A stretch of DNA of 64,000 bases from Planctomycetia bacterium (GCA_034440135.1 JAWXBP010000231.1:1-64000), one strand, 5' to 3'; positions 51,073 through 59,703 are shown, counted from the first letter of the stretch. Numbers and translations are program-made. Notes: generated from the sequence alone by a model not told the origin.

Positions 51073-53211
51073 CTACGCCCCTTCCTTGTCCTTCAACATC
51101 TGCGCCACCTTTTTCTGCCAAAGTTCCACACGGTCCTTGCGCGATTTGCCGTCTTCCTCGCGGGGGTCGTAGGGGTGGCGCATGCCGGTCAATTGGCGGA
51201 GGTTCCAATGGGCGAGCACGCGGTAGTCGATGTCCTGGTGTTCCAGATCGGCCAGGAGTTCCTGCGCAGCGCCGCCTTTGACGAACTCCTCTTCGGTGTA
51301 ACCCCAAAGTAGCCGGTAGAGACCTTGAGCGTCACTGGAGCGAGCTTTTTCCAAGGCAACGCGGACCTTGGCCGCGTCCTCGGGGCTACGGGCCATGCTG
51401 GCGCGTAGTTCTTCGATCTGCCCGTCCCAGGCCGGCCATTGGGCGGGATCGCTGAGAATCGCCACGAAGTCGTCGTACTCGCCGATCAGCGCCAAACACT
51501 TGGCGGCCAGCGAACGCAGCTCGCGTTGGCGGTGATTCGCCGCTTCTTTCAGAGAGACGATCACCGGGCGATCGGTCGCGATTCCTTCTTCGATCGCGGG
51601 CGCGGCGATCGATTCGCCGGTCTTGCTCTTGTCGCGGATCCACTTGGGCACGTCACCGCCAGCCACCGGCGCTGCGGGGTCGGTCGTCCACAGCAGCGGC
51701 GACGCCAACTCCGCGGGGGCTTCGGCCGCCGCGCCTTGCCAGCCGAGCTTTCCGCTCACCAGGCAAAACTCAATGTTCAACCGCGCCGGCGTTTGTTCCG
51801 GGTCGCTACCGTTAACTAGTTCCGGCCGCACTTCCACGGCGAGCATCGATTTCGTATCGGGGAACGTCACGACCCGTTCCTGGTCACCAATCAACAACCG
51901 CACCGGCGATTGCGGATCGCTCAGCGGCATCAGAATCATGCGACCATACAGGATCCGCAAGGCAGGCGTGCCGTCGCTGTCTGGACCTTCGACCACGACC
52001 TGCGTCGCGCCGGACATTTCCACGGCCACGCCGTTCGAGAGCGTCACGGCGGGGCTGAATCGCGGAAAGGCCAGCAGGCGATCACCCGCGAAAACGGCAT
52101 CTCCTTGCACCAACCGCTTCCAGATACCCGCATCGGTCGCGAAGCGCAACAGCACGTCCTTCTGCAGGAAACAACGCCCGACTTCACTCGCCACGGGCGC
52201 TGCCGGCGCGGCATCTGAACCGGAACTGTCCGCGTCGGCGCCGTCTTCGGTCGGCGTAGCATCGGCCTCCGCCGTGTCGTCAGGAGCATTGTCGGTCGTG
52301 TCCGCGTCGGGGGTGGGCGGCGACGGCGCATCGGCCGTAACTGCTTCGTCCGTCGCTGTCTCGGCCGCAACCGGCTTCAGCGCCGGTGACTTCACCGTCC
52401 GTGCCGTATCATCAGTCGCCGGCTCCTCATCATTTGACGTCGTCGACGATTCATCATCGGTGACCGTTTCGTCGGTATCGACTACTTCTTCGTCAGTCGC
52501 AGGCGATTGCACTTCGTCCTTGTCGGCGACTGTAACCGCATCTTTTGCGTCGTCGCCGTCGCCTTGCGCGACTTGCGGATTTGCGCCCGTGCCGCGCAGT
52601 TGACTCAGTAGTCTTTCCGGCCCAATTGCCATCACCGCGACCGCCGCCAACAAGAGCGCCGCCGCAAGGCCGATCGCCACCTTGAGCAGGGTTCGCGAGC
52701 CCGGTTTGTCCCGCAGGTATTCCGGAACGTTCATCTTGCGTCGCGTTTTCGAGAGCGGCGCAAGCACTTCCGGCTCCGCCACCGGCGGCGCTGCGACCGG
52801 CGGGGCCGGCTCGGGCGGTTGCTGCGGCGCATCGATCAGTCCATACAACTTGCGGCGCAAATCCGGTTCGACCTGCGCGCTCTCACCGAGCACCAACGCC
52901 AGGATGTGATGGCAGGCGGCCGATTCCGCCAAATGCGCGTCGGACTCCAGGCAAATCCGCTCGAACTCCGGAATTCGATCCGTGGGCAGCGTGTTATCGA
53001 GATACTCCGCGACGGTGTTGGCGTCGCCGCCCAGCCCGCGGCCTTCGACCTTGGGCGCACCGAGACGCAGCCGGCACTGCACGTCGCGGACGCGATGCAT
53101 GATTCCGGCGGCGCCCTCGTTCTGCTCGATCTTGCGGCGCAGCTCCTCCGCGTCAGCCGGTGAGAGCACCCCGTCCATGTAGGCGAGCATGGTGCGTAAC
53201 GTGAGTCGCAT
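51073..53211 (-). CDS. Anti-sigma / FecR-like single-pass membrane protein
   Basis: This 712-residue protein has a cytoplasmic N-terminal helical domain (MRLTLRTMLAYMDGVLSPAD, about 1-130) resembling zinc-less anti-sigma factors. A Pro-rich segment and one membrane helix (LLKVAIGLAAALLLAAVAVM, about 178-197) follow. A strongly acidic Asp/Thr/Glu/Ala linker (about 215-340) leads to a periplasmic beta-rich domain (about 345-550) with FecR-like features (AGDRLLAFPRFSPAVTLSNGVAVEM, LRILYGRMILM). The C-terminus is helical (RHPYDPREEDGKSRKD, LWQKKVAQMLK). No sigma-factor gene is adjacent. It converges with the motor-cluster TPR gene, 7 bases apart. Confidence 0.72.
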   Translation of the reverse strand: MRLTLRTMLAYMDGVLSPADAEELRRKIEQNEGAAGIMHRVRDVQCRLRLGAPKVEGRGLGGDANTVAEYLDNTLPTDRIPEFERICLESDAHLAESAACHHILALVLGESAQVEPDLRRKLYGLIDAPQQPPEPAPPVAAPPVAEPEVLAPLSKTRRKMNVPEYLRDKPGSRTLLKVAIGLAAALLLAAVAVMAIGPERLLSQLRGTGANPQVAQGDGDDAKDAVTVADKDEVQSPATDEEVVDTDETVTDDESSTTSNDEEPATDDTARTVKSPALKPVAAETATDEAVTADAPSPPTPDADTTDNAPDDTAEADATPTEDGADADSSGSDAAPAAPVASEVGRCFLQKDVLLRFATDAGIWKRLVQGDAVFAGDRLLAFPRFSPAVTLSNGVAVEMSGATQVVVEGPDSDGTPALRILYGRMILMPLSDPQSPVRLLIGDQERVVTFPDTKSMLAVEVRPELVNGSDPEQTPARLNIEFCLVSGKLGWQGAAAEAPAELASPLLWTTDPAAPVAGGDVPKWIRDKSKTGESIAAPAIEEGIATDRPVIVSLKEAANHRQRELRSLAAKCLALIGEYDDFVAILSDPAQWPAWDGQIEELRASMARSPEDAAKVRVALEKARSSDAQGLYRLLWGYTEEEFVKGGAAQELLADLEHQDIDYRVLAHWNLRQLTGMRHPYDPREEDGKSRKDRVELWQKKVAQMLKDKEGA

Positions 53212-53432
53212 GGCGAAATCCCTCGGATCCGTTGGCCGCTGTACACGAAGGTTAGTGGCCGGAAACGTGGAGTTTCGTGCAACCCGATGGGACTATTCTT
53301 CGGCCGCGACCTGGATTGGGTCGCCAACCTGTTGCCGCCCAGACACTTACGGCTCCGGAAAATACTTGCGGACGTCCTTCGGCGCGTTAGGATGCCGGGA
53401 AGTCGCGCGATCCCCACTCAGGAATTCCCGTT

Positions 53433-53771
53433 ATGTCAGACTTTCTGCCCCGCACCACGACCCGGGCCATGCAGTTCGAGCATGGCACCGCGATTGGCAT
53501 CAGCAACCGCTGGCATCGCGGCCAGTATTGCTCGATCCTCACCGCGGCCGGCATCGTCGGTTGCGGCATTTACGATATCGAAACGCCGGGCGAATTCGGG
53601 CAACTGATCGCCATCGCCCGTGGTACGCCGTCGCAACCGTTGACGGAACCGGAAGACCTGCTGGAAGCGAAAATCGTCGACGCCACGCCGCAAGCCAAGG
53701 CGGCCGGCATCACGCTCGGGATGACCGGCCGGGAAGCGGTCGAGAAAATGTTGCAAGCCAAGTTGAGCTGA
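53433..53771 (+). CDS. DUF1805 (YunC-like) domain protein
   Basis: This 112-residue cytoplasmic protein matches DUF1805: YCSILTAAGIVGCGIYDIE, an IARGT motif, EDLLEAKIVDATPQA and the conserved C-terminal GITLGMTGREAVEKML. The family has a solved fold but no established function. The ATG at 53433 has AGGAA upstream. It is divergent from the anti-sigma-like gene across 221 bases and lies upstream of rpsT. Confidence 0.85.
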   Translation: MSDFLPRTTTRAMQFEHGTAIGISNRWHRGQYCSILTAAGIVGCGIYDIETPGEFGQLIAIARGTPSQPLTEPEDLLEAKIVDATPQAKAAGITLGMTGREAVEKMLQAKLS

Positions 53772-53836
53772 GCGAAGTCGGCGTCGGCTCTCTGAATCAA
53801 GTGCCGGCGTCCCCGCTTTTGCCACGAAAACGGGTC

Positions 53837-53865
53837 TGGACATTCCGCGTCGGCTCTGGCATAAA
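53837..53865 (+). promoter_or_regulatory. Possible rpsT promoter
   Basis: TGGACA (53837-53842) and CATAAA (53860-53865) are 17 bases apart, about 78 bases before the rpsT start codon. The match is moderate; the leader would have room for autoregulation of S20 synthesis, but no structure was verified. Confidence 0.35.
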
Positions 53866-53943
53866 GATGGGTCCCCCGAGGCTGGCTCGCTGGCCCCGGA
53901 AGGTGAATTCCCTAAACCCTTTGCGATAGCGGTTGTTTGAGCG

Positions 53944-54219
53944 ATGCCGAATATTGCCAGTGCCAAAAAGCGTCTCCGTCAGAGCCTGGTTCGCCGGGCG
54001 CGGAACCGGTCCTCGAGGTCGTTGCTGCGGAGCCAAATCCGCAAGGTTCGCGAAGCGATCGCGGCCGGAAACGTCGCGGACGCCGACACGGCGCTGCGTA
54101 GCTGTGCTCGCTTCCTGGATCGCGCCGCGGCACACCGCGTGATTCACAGGAACTCCGCCTCGCGGCTCAAGTCCCGGCTGTCCGCCCACATCAAGGCGCT
54201 GAAACAGAAGGCCGCCTAA
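53944..54219 (+). CDS. rpsT: 30S ribosomal protein bS20
   Basis: This basic protein of 91 residues binds 16S rRNA early in 30S assembly. It begins with the canonical MPNIASAKKRLRQS and continues NRSSRSLLRSQIRKVREAI, with the C-terminal IHRNSASRLKSRLSAHIKAL. The length is normal. Monocistronic organisation is typical for rpsT, and a moderate promoter lies upstream. Confidence 0.96.
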   Translation: MPNIASAKKRLRQSLVRRARNRSSRSLLRSQIRKVREAIAAGNVADADTALRSCARFLDRAAAHRVIHRNSASRLKSRLSAHIKALKQKAA

Positions 54220-54242
54220 GCGGCCCTGGGGCACGATGCCTT

Positions 54243-54331
54243 CTGTAGCCGAGGTCACTTCTCTACACTAGCCCGACGCGCAAGCGAGGGGCTAGTGTCG
54301 CTCCTGCTGGGGGCATGCCCGCCCTCGGCTT
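54243..54331. repeat. Palindromic repeat cluster between rpsT and a convergent gene
   Basis: The block has tgtagccgagg (54244-54254) facing ccctcggcttctacg (54322-54336), with an inner acactagccc/gggctagtgt palindrome (54265-54274, 54289-54298) that includes gcgcaagcgagg. These match the outer arm of the 42.4-kb element and the arm of the 22.5-kb element. The right end supplies the TAG stop of the minus-strand gene at 54332-54334. Confidence 0.7.
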
Positions 54332-55021
54332 CTACGACATGCTGTCCATGCCGAGGAGCGTCTTGAGCTGTTCGAATTGCTCAAGGTACTGGTCGCTCGA
54401 CGAGTGAACGTGTTCCGCTTCGGTGATGAATTTCAAATCATCGTGCGGGTAGACGTCGCGGCCTTGGAACACGCGTTCGAACTGCTCCAAGCGTTCGCCG
54501 TAGACGATCAGCAACTTGTGCTCGTCGAACTGCACTTCCAGCGGCATGCCTGGGTTCAGCACCGCGATGCCGGTGCAACCGTCGTTGAGCAATAGGTCTT
54601 CGAAATCATACAGGATGCTTTTCAGCACCGGCATGTCGATGTGCTCTCGGTAAAGATCCACGTGGCCACGGTTCTCGCGGTTGTGGCTGGTCTCCAGCAC
54701 GACGTCGACTTCCGGACCGAGCGGTTCCAGCAAGTCCATGAAGACTTCGAACAGCGCTTCGTTCGTGGCGGCCCCCATTAACACTGGGACCGAGGTCTTG
54801 CTGGCTTCGTCGTGATACACGTCATGGCGATAACCCTGACGAGGCACGACCTGTAAGTCGTACGACGGGCGGACCGCGTCGGTGAGCGTGAACGCACCGT
54901 AGCGGACGACGCCGAGATGGGCTTCGAGTTCGTCTTCGCTCAGCCGCTCGAAGCTGCTCGTGCCTTGCGGAGCGGACGTGTCGCGAAAGACATTGCGAAA
55001 GAACTTCTTCAAGAAACCCAT
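54332..55021 (-). CDS. Hypothetical protein, planctomycete type
   Basis: This 229-residue acidic cytoplasmic protein starts at the ATG at 55021 (MGFLKKFFRNVFRD, an amphipathic basic helix). It contains FERLSEDELEAHLGVVRYGAF, LQVVPRQGYRHDVY, VDVVLETSHNRENRGHVD and LEVQFDEHKLLIVYGERLEQFE. No catalytic motif is recognised; the fold looks alpha/beta. A longer in-frame start at 55120 is not supported. The stop TAG lies in a repeat element. Confidence 0.7.
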   Translation of the reverse strand: MGFLKKFFRNVFRDTSAPQGTSSFERLSEDELEAHLGVVRYGAFTLTDAVRPSYDLQVVPRQGYRHDVYHDEASKTSVPVLMGAATNEALFEVFMDLLEPLGPEVDVVLETSHNRENRGHVDLYREHIDMPVLKSILYDFEDLLLNDGCTGIAVLNPGMPLEVQFDEHKLLIVYGERLEQFERVFQGRDVYPHDDLKFITEAEHVHSSSDQYLEQFEQLKTLLGMDSMS

Positions 55022-55734
55022 CGTGCGGCGATCCTTACAATTTGGTTGGGTTGAACCGGCCAGGGTCAATGGCCGTGTCGCGAAGTCTTGTTCGCAGCGC
55101 CCGGCGCGTGTCGGCGACACGTCTCCGATCTGGGCTACGAAAATACCGTGCGACGTTCAAGGCGGTGCTCGTCTCGAAGTTTCGTCACGCAACCCTACGT
55201 CATGCTCACGGCCCCCGGGGTTTCCGCCAGCGGCCGAGCGCCGGCGACCCGCCGGTCGGCCGTTACGAACTGCAGAAGCGGTACGTTCGTCGCGGCCGGA
55301 TTGGTCGCGTTACACGCCCCGCATCCCTCAGCTGTAATCTAGCACTCAGGTACGGAATTCGCGCGAAATCAGCGCGCGGATTCTTACGAAAAACCTTGGC
55401 AATGGGCGCAACCTTGACGACTGGGAAAACCGTGCTCGCGTCAGATTGTCGATCATGCCCGCAGTGCGGACGGCGCTTTCGCGGCGCAACAAAAAAGACA
55501 CGCAGCGAGCCTTCTGGGGACGACTCCGGTCCCGGGAAAAAGATCGCTCCGCGTCTTGGTGGGATTATTACGGAGCGAACGCCCCACTTGTTCATGGGGC
55601 GCGAAATAGCAAAAAGCACCGATGCGTATAGAGCCGGAAGCGTCAGCGCCCGGAGCGCGCCCTAGAAAATCGTCTTCTCCAGTGTGCTCCGGGCGCTCAC
55701 GCTTCCGGCTCTATGGGCTGTTCGTTGCGTGACG
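55022..55734. other. Intergenic region, 713 bases
   Basis: No gene is supported. A long plus-strand open frame (55042-55665) has a basic, repeat-derived composition and runs into the 55.6-kb palindrome, so it is rejected. The left part must contain the promoter of the minus-strand gene starting at 55021. The only clear structure is the hairpin at 55628-55714. Confidence 0.45.
55628..55714. repeat. 87-base hairpin of the 'TAGAGCCGGAAGCGT' repeat family
   Basis: Arms 55628-55656 (atagagccggaagcgtcagc and nine more bases) and 55686-55714 are complementary at 28 of 29 positions around a 29-base loop. It lies 20 bases beyond the trmL stop codon and may also end trmL transcription. Confidence 0.8.
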
Positions 55735-56199
55735 TTAAACCCATTGCCGCAGCGCTTCATACGCCGCAACAGCCACCGCGTTGGAAAGATTCAAACTCCG
55801 CACGGCATCGCGAATGGGAATCCGTAGCGTGCGTTCCGCGTACTTCGTGAGCAATGATTCCGGCAGCCCGCGCGATTCGCTGCCGAAGACCAGGACATCG
55901 CCAGGTTCGTAACACGGGGTAAGATATTCGCGCTGCGCCATCTTGGTAAAGAAGTACGGTTCGCGCGCCGGCAGCCGCGCGAGGAGCGCGTCCCAATCGT
56001 CGACGACTTCCCACTCCAACAGCTCCCAGTAGTCGAGCCCCGCGCGGCGGAGGTAATAGTCATCGACGCGGAACCCCAACGGACGCACAAGCCAGAGCTT
56101 CGCCCCCACGGCAACGCAGGTTCGGCCCACGCTTCCGGTGTTATGCGGAATCTCCGGCTGATGCAGCACAATATGTAGCCGCGGATCGTAGTGCGTCAC
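55735..56199 (-). CDS. trmL: tRNA (cytidine/uridine-34 2'-O)-methyltransferase TrmL
   Basis: This 154-residue SPOUT methyltransferase modifies the wobble base of certain tRNAs with SAM. Family signatures are LHIVLHQPEIPHNTGSVGRTC at the N-terminus (motif 1 split here), LVRPLGF, LVFGSESRGLPESLL and the knot motif IPIRDAVRSLNLSNAVAVAAYEA (two parts). Length is normal. The start is the ATG at 56199. The hairpin repeat follows its stop. Confidence 0.94.
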   Translation of the reverse strand: MTHYDPRLHIVLHQPEIPHNTGSVGRTCVAVGAKLWLVRPLGFRVDDYYLRRAGLDYWELLEWEVVDDWDALLARLPAREPYFFTKMAQREYLTPCYEPGDVLVFGSESRGLPESLLTKYAERTLRIPIRDAVRSLNLSNAVAVAAYEALRQWV

Positions 56200-56280
56200 G
56201 GTTCAATTCTCACGCAGCGCACCGCGGACGTTATTTGTACGACGAATGCAGCTCGGACGAGGGCGGAGAGAATTTGTCGT

Positions 56281-56358
56281 GATCAGTTTTCAGTTGGGGA
56301 GAAACCAAGTTTTCCTCACTGAAAACTGAACACATCAAACTCAAACTTCAAACTTCTC
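56281..56358. repeat. 'TTTTCAGTTTTCAG' family repeat upstream of trmL
   Basis: cagttttcagttggggagaa (56284-56303) faces ttttcctcactgaaaactga (56310-56329) and is followed by caaacttcaaacttctcctc (56341-56360). The units are partly complementary and belong to the same family as 4481-4510 and 56929-57012. The repeat ends at the stop codon region of the zinc-ribbon gene. Confidence 0.7.
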
Positions 56359-56359
56359 C

Positions 56360-56869
56360 TCACCGTCGTTTGGAGCCGGCGAGCAGCCCCAACAGCAGCA
56401 AGAGCGCGCCCCCTCCCATGACTGCACTGGCCACCCAGGTGAGGCGCTGGTTCTCGTCGCGAGCAAGTTCGAATTCATCTACGAGTTGCGTATCCAGCGG
56501 CTGGAATCCATCTTGATACTGCTGCCAGAGTCCGACCAATACATTGATCGGCATCCGCTGGATTTCGTACCGAGCCATCGATTCGACGGGATTCACAGGT
56601 TTCGTGTAGATCAAGTATCCCAACGCCAGCCCGCTACAGAGCACACACACCAATCCGGCGGTCAGCAACTGGTAGCACAGTCCCCACTTCGCGGCGGACG
56701 CGTCCGTGTCTTCCGGTTCGGCGGTGGTCAAACGCGGCAAGGCGAAGATGCTGCGCGTGTTCGGCACCTTGATCGTCGCGCCACAGGAGCACGTCACGTT
56801 TAGGCCCGCATCGGTCGGCTCCACCGGAATCTGATTGCCGCACGCACAGGGAAGCAAGTACTTGGGCAT
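56360..56869 (-). CDS. Zinc-ribbon membrane protein, planctomycete type
   Basis: This 169-residue protein has an N-terminal zinc ribbon with two CxC pairs (C-A-C near residues 8-10 and C-S-C near 27-29) and two membrane helices (LLTAGLVCVLCSGLALGYLIY, about 70-88, shown in part, and VMGGGALLLLLGLL near the C-terminus). The region between them is periplasmic or cytoplasmic and has the segment INVLVGLWQQYQDGFQPLD. The function is unknown. Similar short zinc-ribbon/TM proteins are frequent in planctomycetes. Confidence 0.7.
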   Translation of the reverse strand: MPKYLLPCACGNQIPVEPTDAGLNVTCSCGATIKVPNTRSIFALPRLTTAEPEDTDASAAKWGLCYQLLTAGLVCVLCSGLALGYLIYTKPVNPVESMARYEIQRMPINVLVGLWQQYQDGFQPLDTQLVDEFELARDENQRLTWVASAVMGGGALLLLLGLLAGSKRR

Positions 56870-56928
56870 AGGGGGCGTGAGAAAAAAGTGTCGTTCGTGA
56901 ATTCAATTCTTCCGGTACGAAATTAAAG

Positions 56929-57012
56929 AGTTTGAAGTTTTCAGTGTTCAGTTTTCAGTGAGGAGGAATGCTCCTTTCCCAACTGAAAACGGAACACTGA
57001 AAACTTCAAACT
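56929..57012. repeat. 84-base palindromic element of the 'GTTTGAAGTTTTCAGTG' family
   Basis: The left arm (56929-56959, agtttgaagttttcagtgtt...) and the right arm (56982-57012, ...acactgaaaacttcaaact) are almost fully complementary. An inner gaggag/ctcctt stem lies in the loop. It lies between the SDR gene stop (57024) and the zinc-ribbon gene start, in the place expected for a terminator. Confidence 0.8.
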
Positions 57013-57023
57013 AACCCTTTTTC

Positions 57024-57839
57024 TCAATCCGGCACGGCCGAGCCGCGGTTTGCCCACCAGGGGAGTGTGATGCCGCCGTCGATCAGGATCGAGCTGCCCG
57101 TCATGTAGTCGCTGGCCGGGTCGCACAGGAACACTGCGCCGCGGGCGACTTCCTCCGGGCGGCCCATCCGTTTCCAAGGCAGCTTCGCGCCGCCCCGTTC
57201 CAAGGCCTCCTCGCTGGCGTACTTGCGCTCGCCCGGCGTGTCGATCCAGCCGGGATGAATCATGTTGACGCGAATGCGATGATCGACCAGTTCGATGGCC
57301 GCGGTCCGGGCCATCTGGTCGATCGCCGCCTTCGACATATTGTAGGCCATCGCCCGGGGAACAGGTACAAAGGCGTGCGGCGAGCTGACGATCACAATCG
57401 AGCCGCCCCCCCCTTGGTCGATCATCTGCCGCGTGCTGGCCCAGAGCAAATTGAACGCGCCCCACATCGTGACGTTGACCGTCCGCTCGAAGCCCTGCAG
57501 ATCGGCGGCGTAGAACTGTTCGCGATCGCTGTAGGCGGCGTTAGAGACGGCGATATCGAGTCGCCCAAAGCGTTCCACGGTCCGCCGCACGCTCGCGGAC
57601 ACGGCCTCCCGATCGGCGACATCGGCCTGCAATGGGATCGCCTGGCGGCCTAGCCGCTCGATCTCGGCGACCACTTCGTCGGCTTCCTCGGGATGCGAAC
57701 GAAAGTTGATGCCCACGTTCGCGCCGGCCTCGGCCAGCGCGATGGCAATGCCGCGGCCGATGCCCCGACTGGCTCCCGTGACGATCGCCACTTGCCCGGC
57801 CAGGACCTGCGGAACGGAATTGCTTGGCTGACTGGTCAT
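57024..57839 (-). CDS. Short-chain dehydrogenase/reductase (FabG-like)
   Basis: This 271-residue NAD(P)-dependent oxidoreductase has the cofactor motif VTGASRGIGRGIA near residue 20, SNAAY in place of NNAG, SIVIVSSPHA with the catalytic Ser and the YxxxK motif Y-N-M-S-K. The C-terminal GSSILIDGGITLPWW is classical for the family. It could be a 3-oxoacyl-ACP reductase or a sugar/alcohol dehydrogenase; the neighbours do not help. The ATG at 57839 is used. Confidence 0.9.
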   Translation of the reverse strand: MTSQPSNSVPQVLAGQVAIVTGASRGIGRGIAIALAEAGANVGINFRSHPEEADEVVAEIERLGRQAIPLQADVADREAVSASVRRTVERFGRLDIAVSNAAYSDREQFYAADLQGFERTVNVTMWGAFNLLWASTRQMIDQGGGGSIVIVSSPHAFVPVPRAMAYNMSKAAIDQMARTAAIELVDHRIRVNMIHPGWIDTPGERKYASEEALERGGAKLPWKRMGRPEEVARGAVFLCDPASDYMTGSSILIDGGITLPWWANRGSAVPD

Positions 57840-57930
57840 AGCATCGCTGGAGAAGTGAAAAGTAGGTGGAAGTCATGCTAACGGGCTCGCCCGTTGCGAA
57901 CAAGGTTCTTCATTTGACGTCAGCGACTGT

Positions 57931-58026
57931 GAGAGGCGTCTCCGACGCCGATGGATGAAGCGTAGACCTGGGAATAATTCATCGAAGGCGCCCGAGCCCA
58001 TTCCATCGGCGTCGGAGACGCCTCCC
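57931..58026. repeat. 'GGCGTCTCCGACGCCGATGG' inverted repeat, copy 1
   Basis: Arms 57931-57954 (ggcgtctccgacgccgatgg plus flanks) and 58003-58026 match at 23 of 24 positions around 48 bases. A second copy of the element is at 63171-63276. Both lie beside gene starts on the minus strand. Confidence 0.8.
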
Positions 58027-58140
58027 ATAGGTCGAATTCCATATTCGGACCTCGGACAGTGCGCAACGTGTCGAATTTACACTCAGCGGCCGACAACCTA
58101 GACTTGCGGCGTCACTTCGATCCCTTCCCGGACCGCCACA

Positions 58141-59703
58141 TTGACTGCACACGATCGCGAGAGCGAGGCGGAGGCGCGCGGAACGCGGCTCAAGCAGTTG
58201 GTACGTCGCGGGGCGCGGATCGCGCTGGCGGCGCAGGTCGCGTCGCAACTCATCTCGCTCCTTGTGCTGGCGACCCTCTACCGGCGGCTGTCGCTGGAGG
58301 ACTACGGGCTCTTCGGCGTGGTCGTGCCGGTGCTGATGTTGGTCCGCAACCTGACCACGCTCGGCCTGGGCGCCACGGCCGTGCAGCGCGAGGAAATGTC
58401 GGCCGAGACCTCGACGTCGCTCTTTTGGTGGAATGTCTGGATCGGCGCGGCGACGATGGTGCTGACCGCGTGCGCAGCGCCGCTGGTTGCCTGGGCGTAT
58501 GGAGACGCGTCGGCCGGCTGGATCACATTTTACCTCGCCGGCGCATCGTTCTTGGCGTCGCTCGGCACGCAACATCAGGCGCTGCTGGAGCGCGCGATGA
58601 ATTGGAAAGCGCTGGCGCTCGTGCGACTGGCGGCGCAGGCTGGCGCAGGTTTCGCCGCCGTGCAGCTCGCGTTGCGCGGGGCCGGCATCTGGAGTCTCGT
58701 GGCGCAACAGTATGTCGAGGTCGGCGTCACCACGGCGCTCTGTTGGTGGACCGCCGGTTGGAGGCCGGGGACGCCGCGCCGCCATCCCGATGCGCGCCAA
58801 TTGCTCGGTTTCGGCAGTCACTTCGCGGGGGCGGGGCTGATGTTCTTTCTGGCCGGCAACGTGGACAAGCTCCTGCTCGGCGCGCTCTTGAAAGCGGACG
58901 GCCGCGTCGCCGCCGGCTACTACACGCAGGCCTTCAACTTCATGATGCGGCCGGTGTATCTGCTGACGGCGCCATTGAACAGCCTGATGTTGCCGGCGTT
59001 GGCAAGAGCGCGCGCCGACGCGGTCGCGTTCCGCGAGGTGTATCTCGGCTTTCAACGCCTGATCTCCACGGCAATGTTTCCGGTCGCCGTCGGCCTGTGC
59101 GTCACCGCGCCGGACGTCATGCTGTTGCTCGGCGGCCGGAACTGGCACGGCGCGGGCGAAGTGTTGCGCGCCCTGGCGCCGACGATTCTCGTCCAAGGCT
59201 TCATCAACACCACGTCGAGCGCCTTGGCCGCCGTCGGGCGCGCCGATCGGCTGTTCGCCGCGTCGGTCGCCTTCGCCACGACGATGAGCTTGCTTAGCTT
59301 CGCCATTCTGAGTTGGTTCCGCGACGATCCGGATACGGTCACCATCCTCGCCGGTTGGTACGCCGCGGCGTCGATCGGGCTATTCATTCCGTATCAGGTC
59401 TGGTCGCTCCGCACGCTCAATGTGCCTATCCAGGCCTGGGTCAGTGCGATCCTGCGACCCTTGCTCGCATCGCTTTTGATGGGAGTCTGCGTAGTCGCGG
59501 CGCATCTGGGGGCCTACGGTTGGACTTGGCAAACCAGGCAAGTCGCGCCGCTCGATACCATCTTCTCCCTGGCGCTGCAGATCGCGATCGGCGTGGTGTG
59601 CTACGTTGTGCTCGCCTGGCCCGATTGCTGCTGGCTTTGGACGCAACTCCGTCGTGACGTAAGCCTAGGCGGGCCGCCGGCCGTTGATTCGGAATCGCGT
59701 TAA
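58141..59703 (+). CDS. Polysaccharide/lipid-linked oligosaccharide flippase (Wzx-like, MOP superfamily)
   Basis: This 520-residue integral membrane protein has about 12-14 predicted helices and the features of the polysaccharide export family: LAAQVASQLISLLVLATLYRRL (first helix, partly quoted), LSLEDYGLFGVVVPVLML, LLERAMNWKALALVRL and VDKLLLGALL. It should flip undecaprenyl-linked sugars across the cytoplasmic membrane. The start is a TTG at 58141 in the available frame; no ATG fits, so the N-terminus is uncertain. No glycosyltransferase gene is adjacent, so it is an isolated flippase. Confidence 0.85.
   Translation: MTAHDRESEAEARGTRLKQLVRRGARIALAAQVASQLISLLVLATLYRRLSLEDYGLFGVVVPVLMLVRNLTTLGLGATAVQREEMSAETSTSLFWWNVWIGAATMVLTACAAPLVAWAYGDASAGWITFYLAGASFLASLGTQHQALLERAMNWKALALVRLAAQAGAGFAAVQLALRGAGIWSLVAQQYVEVGVTTALCWWTAGWRPGTPRRHPDARQLLGFGSHFAGAGLMFFLAGNVDKLLLGALLKADGRVAAGYYTQAFNFMMRPVYLLTAPLNSLMLPALARARADAVAFREVYLGFQRLISTAMFPVAVGLCVTAPDVMLLLGGRNWHGAGEVLRALAPTILVQGFINTTSSALAAVGRADRLFAASVAFATTMSLLSFAILSWFRDDPDTVTILAGWYAAASIGLFIPYQVWSLRTLNVPIQAWVSAILRPLLASLLMGVCVVAAHLGAYGWTWQTRQVAPLDTIFSLALQIAIGVVCYVVLAWPDCCWLWTQLRRDVSLGGPPAVDSESR

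Noticed and set aside
55042-55665. 207-codon plus-strand frame in the gap between 54.3 and 55.7 kb
   Set aside because: The product is arginine-rich without domain motifs and its end runs into the 55.6-kb palindrome.
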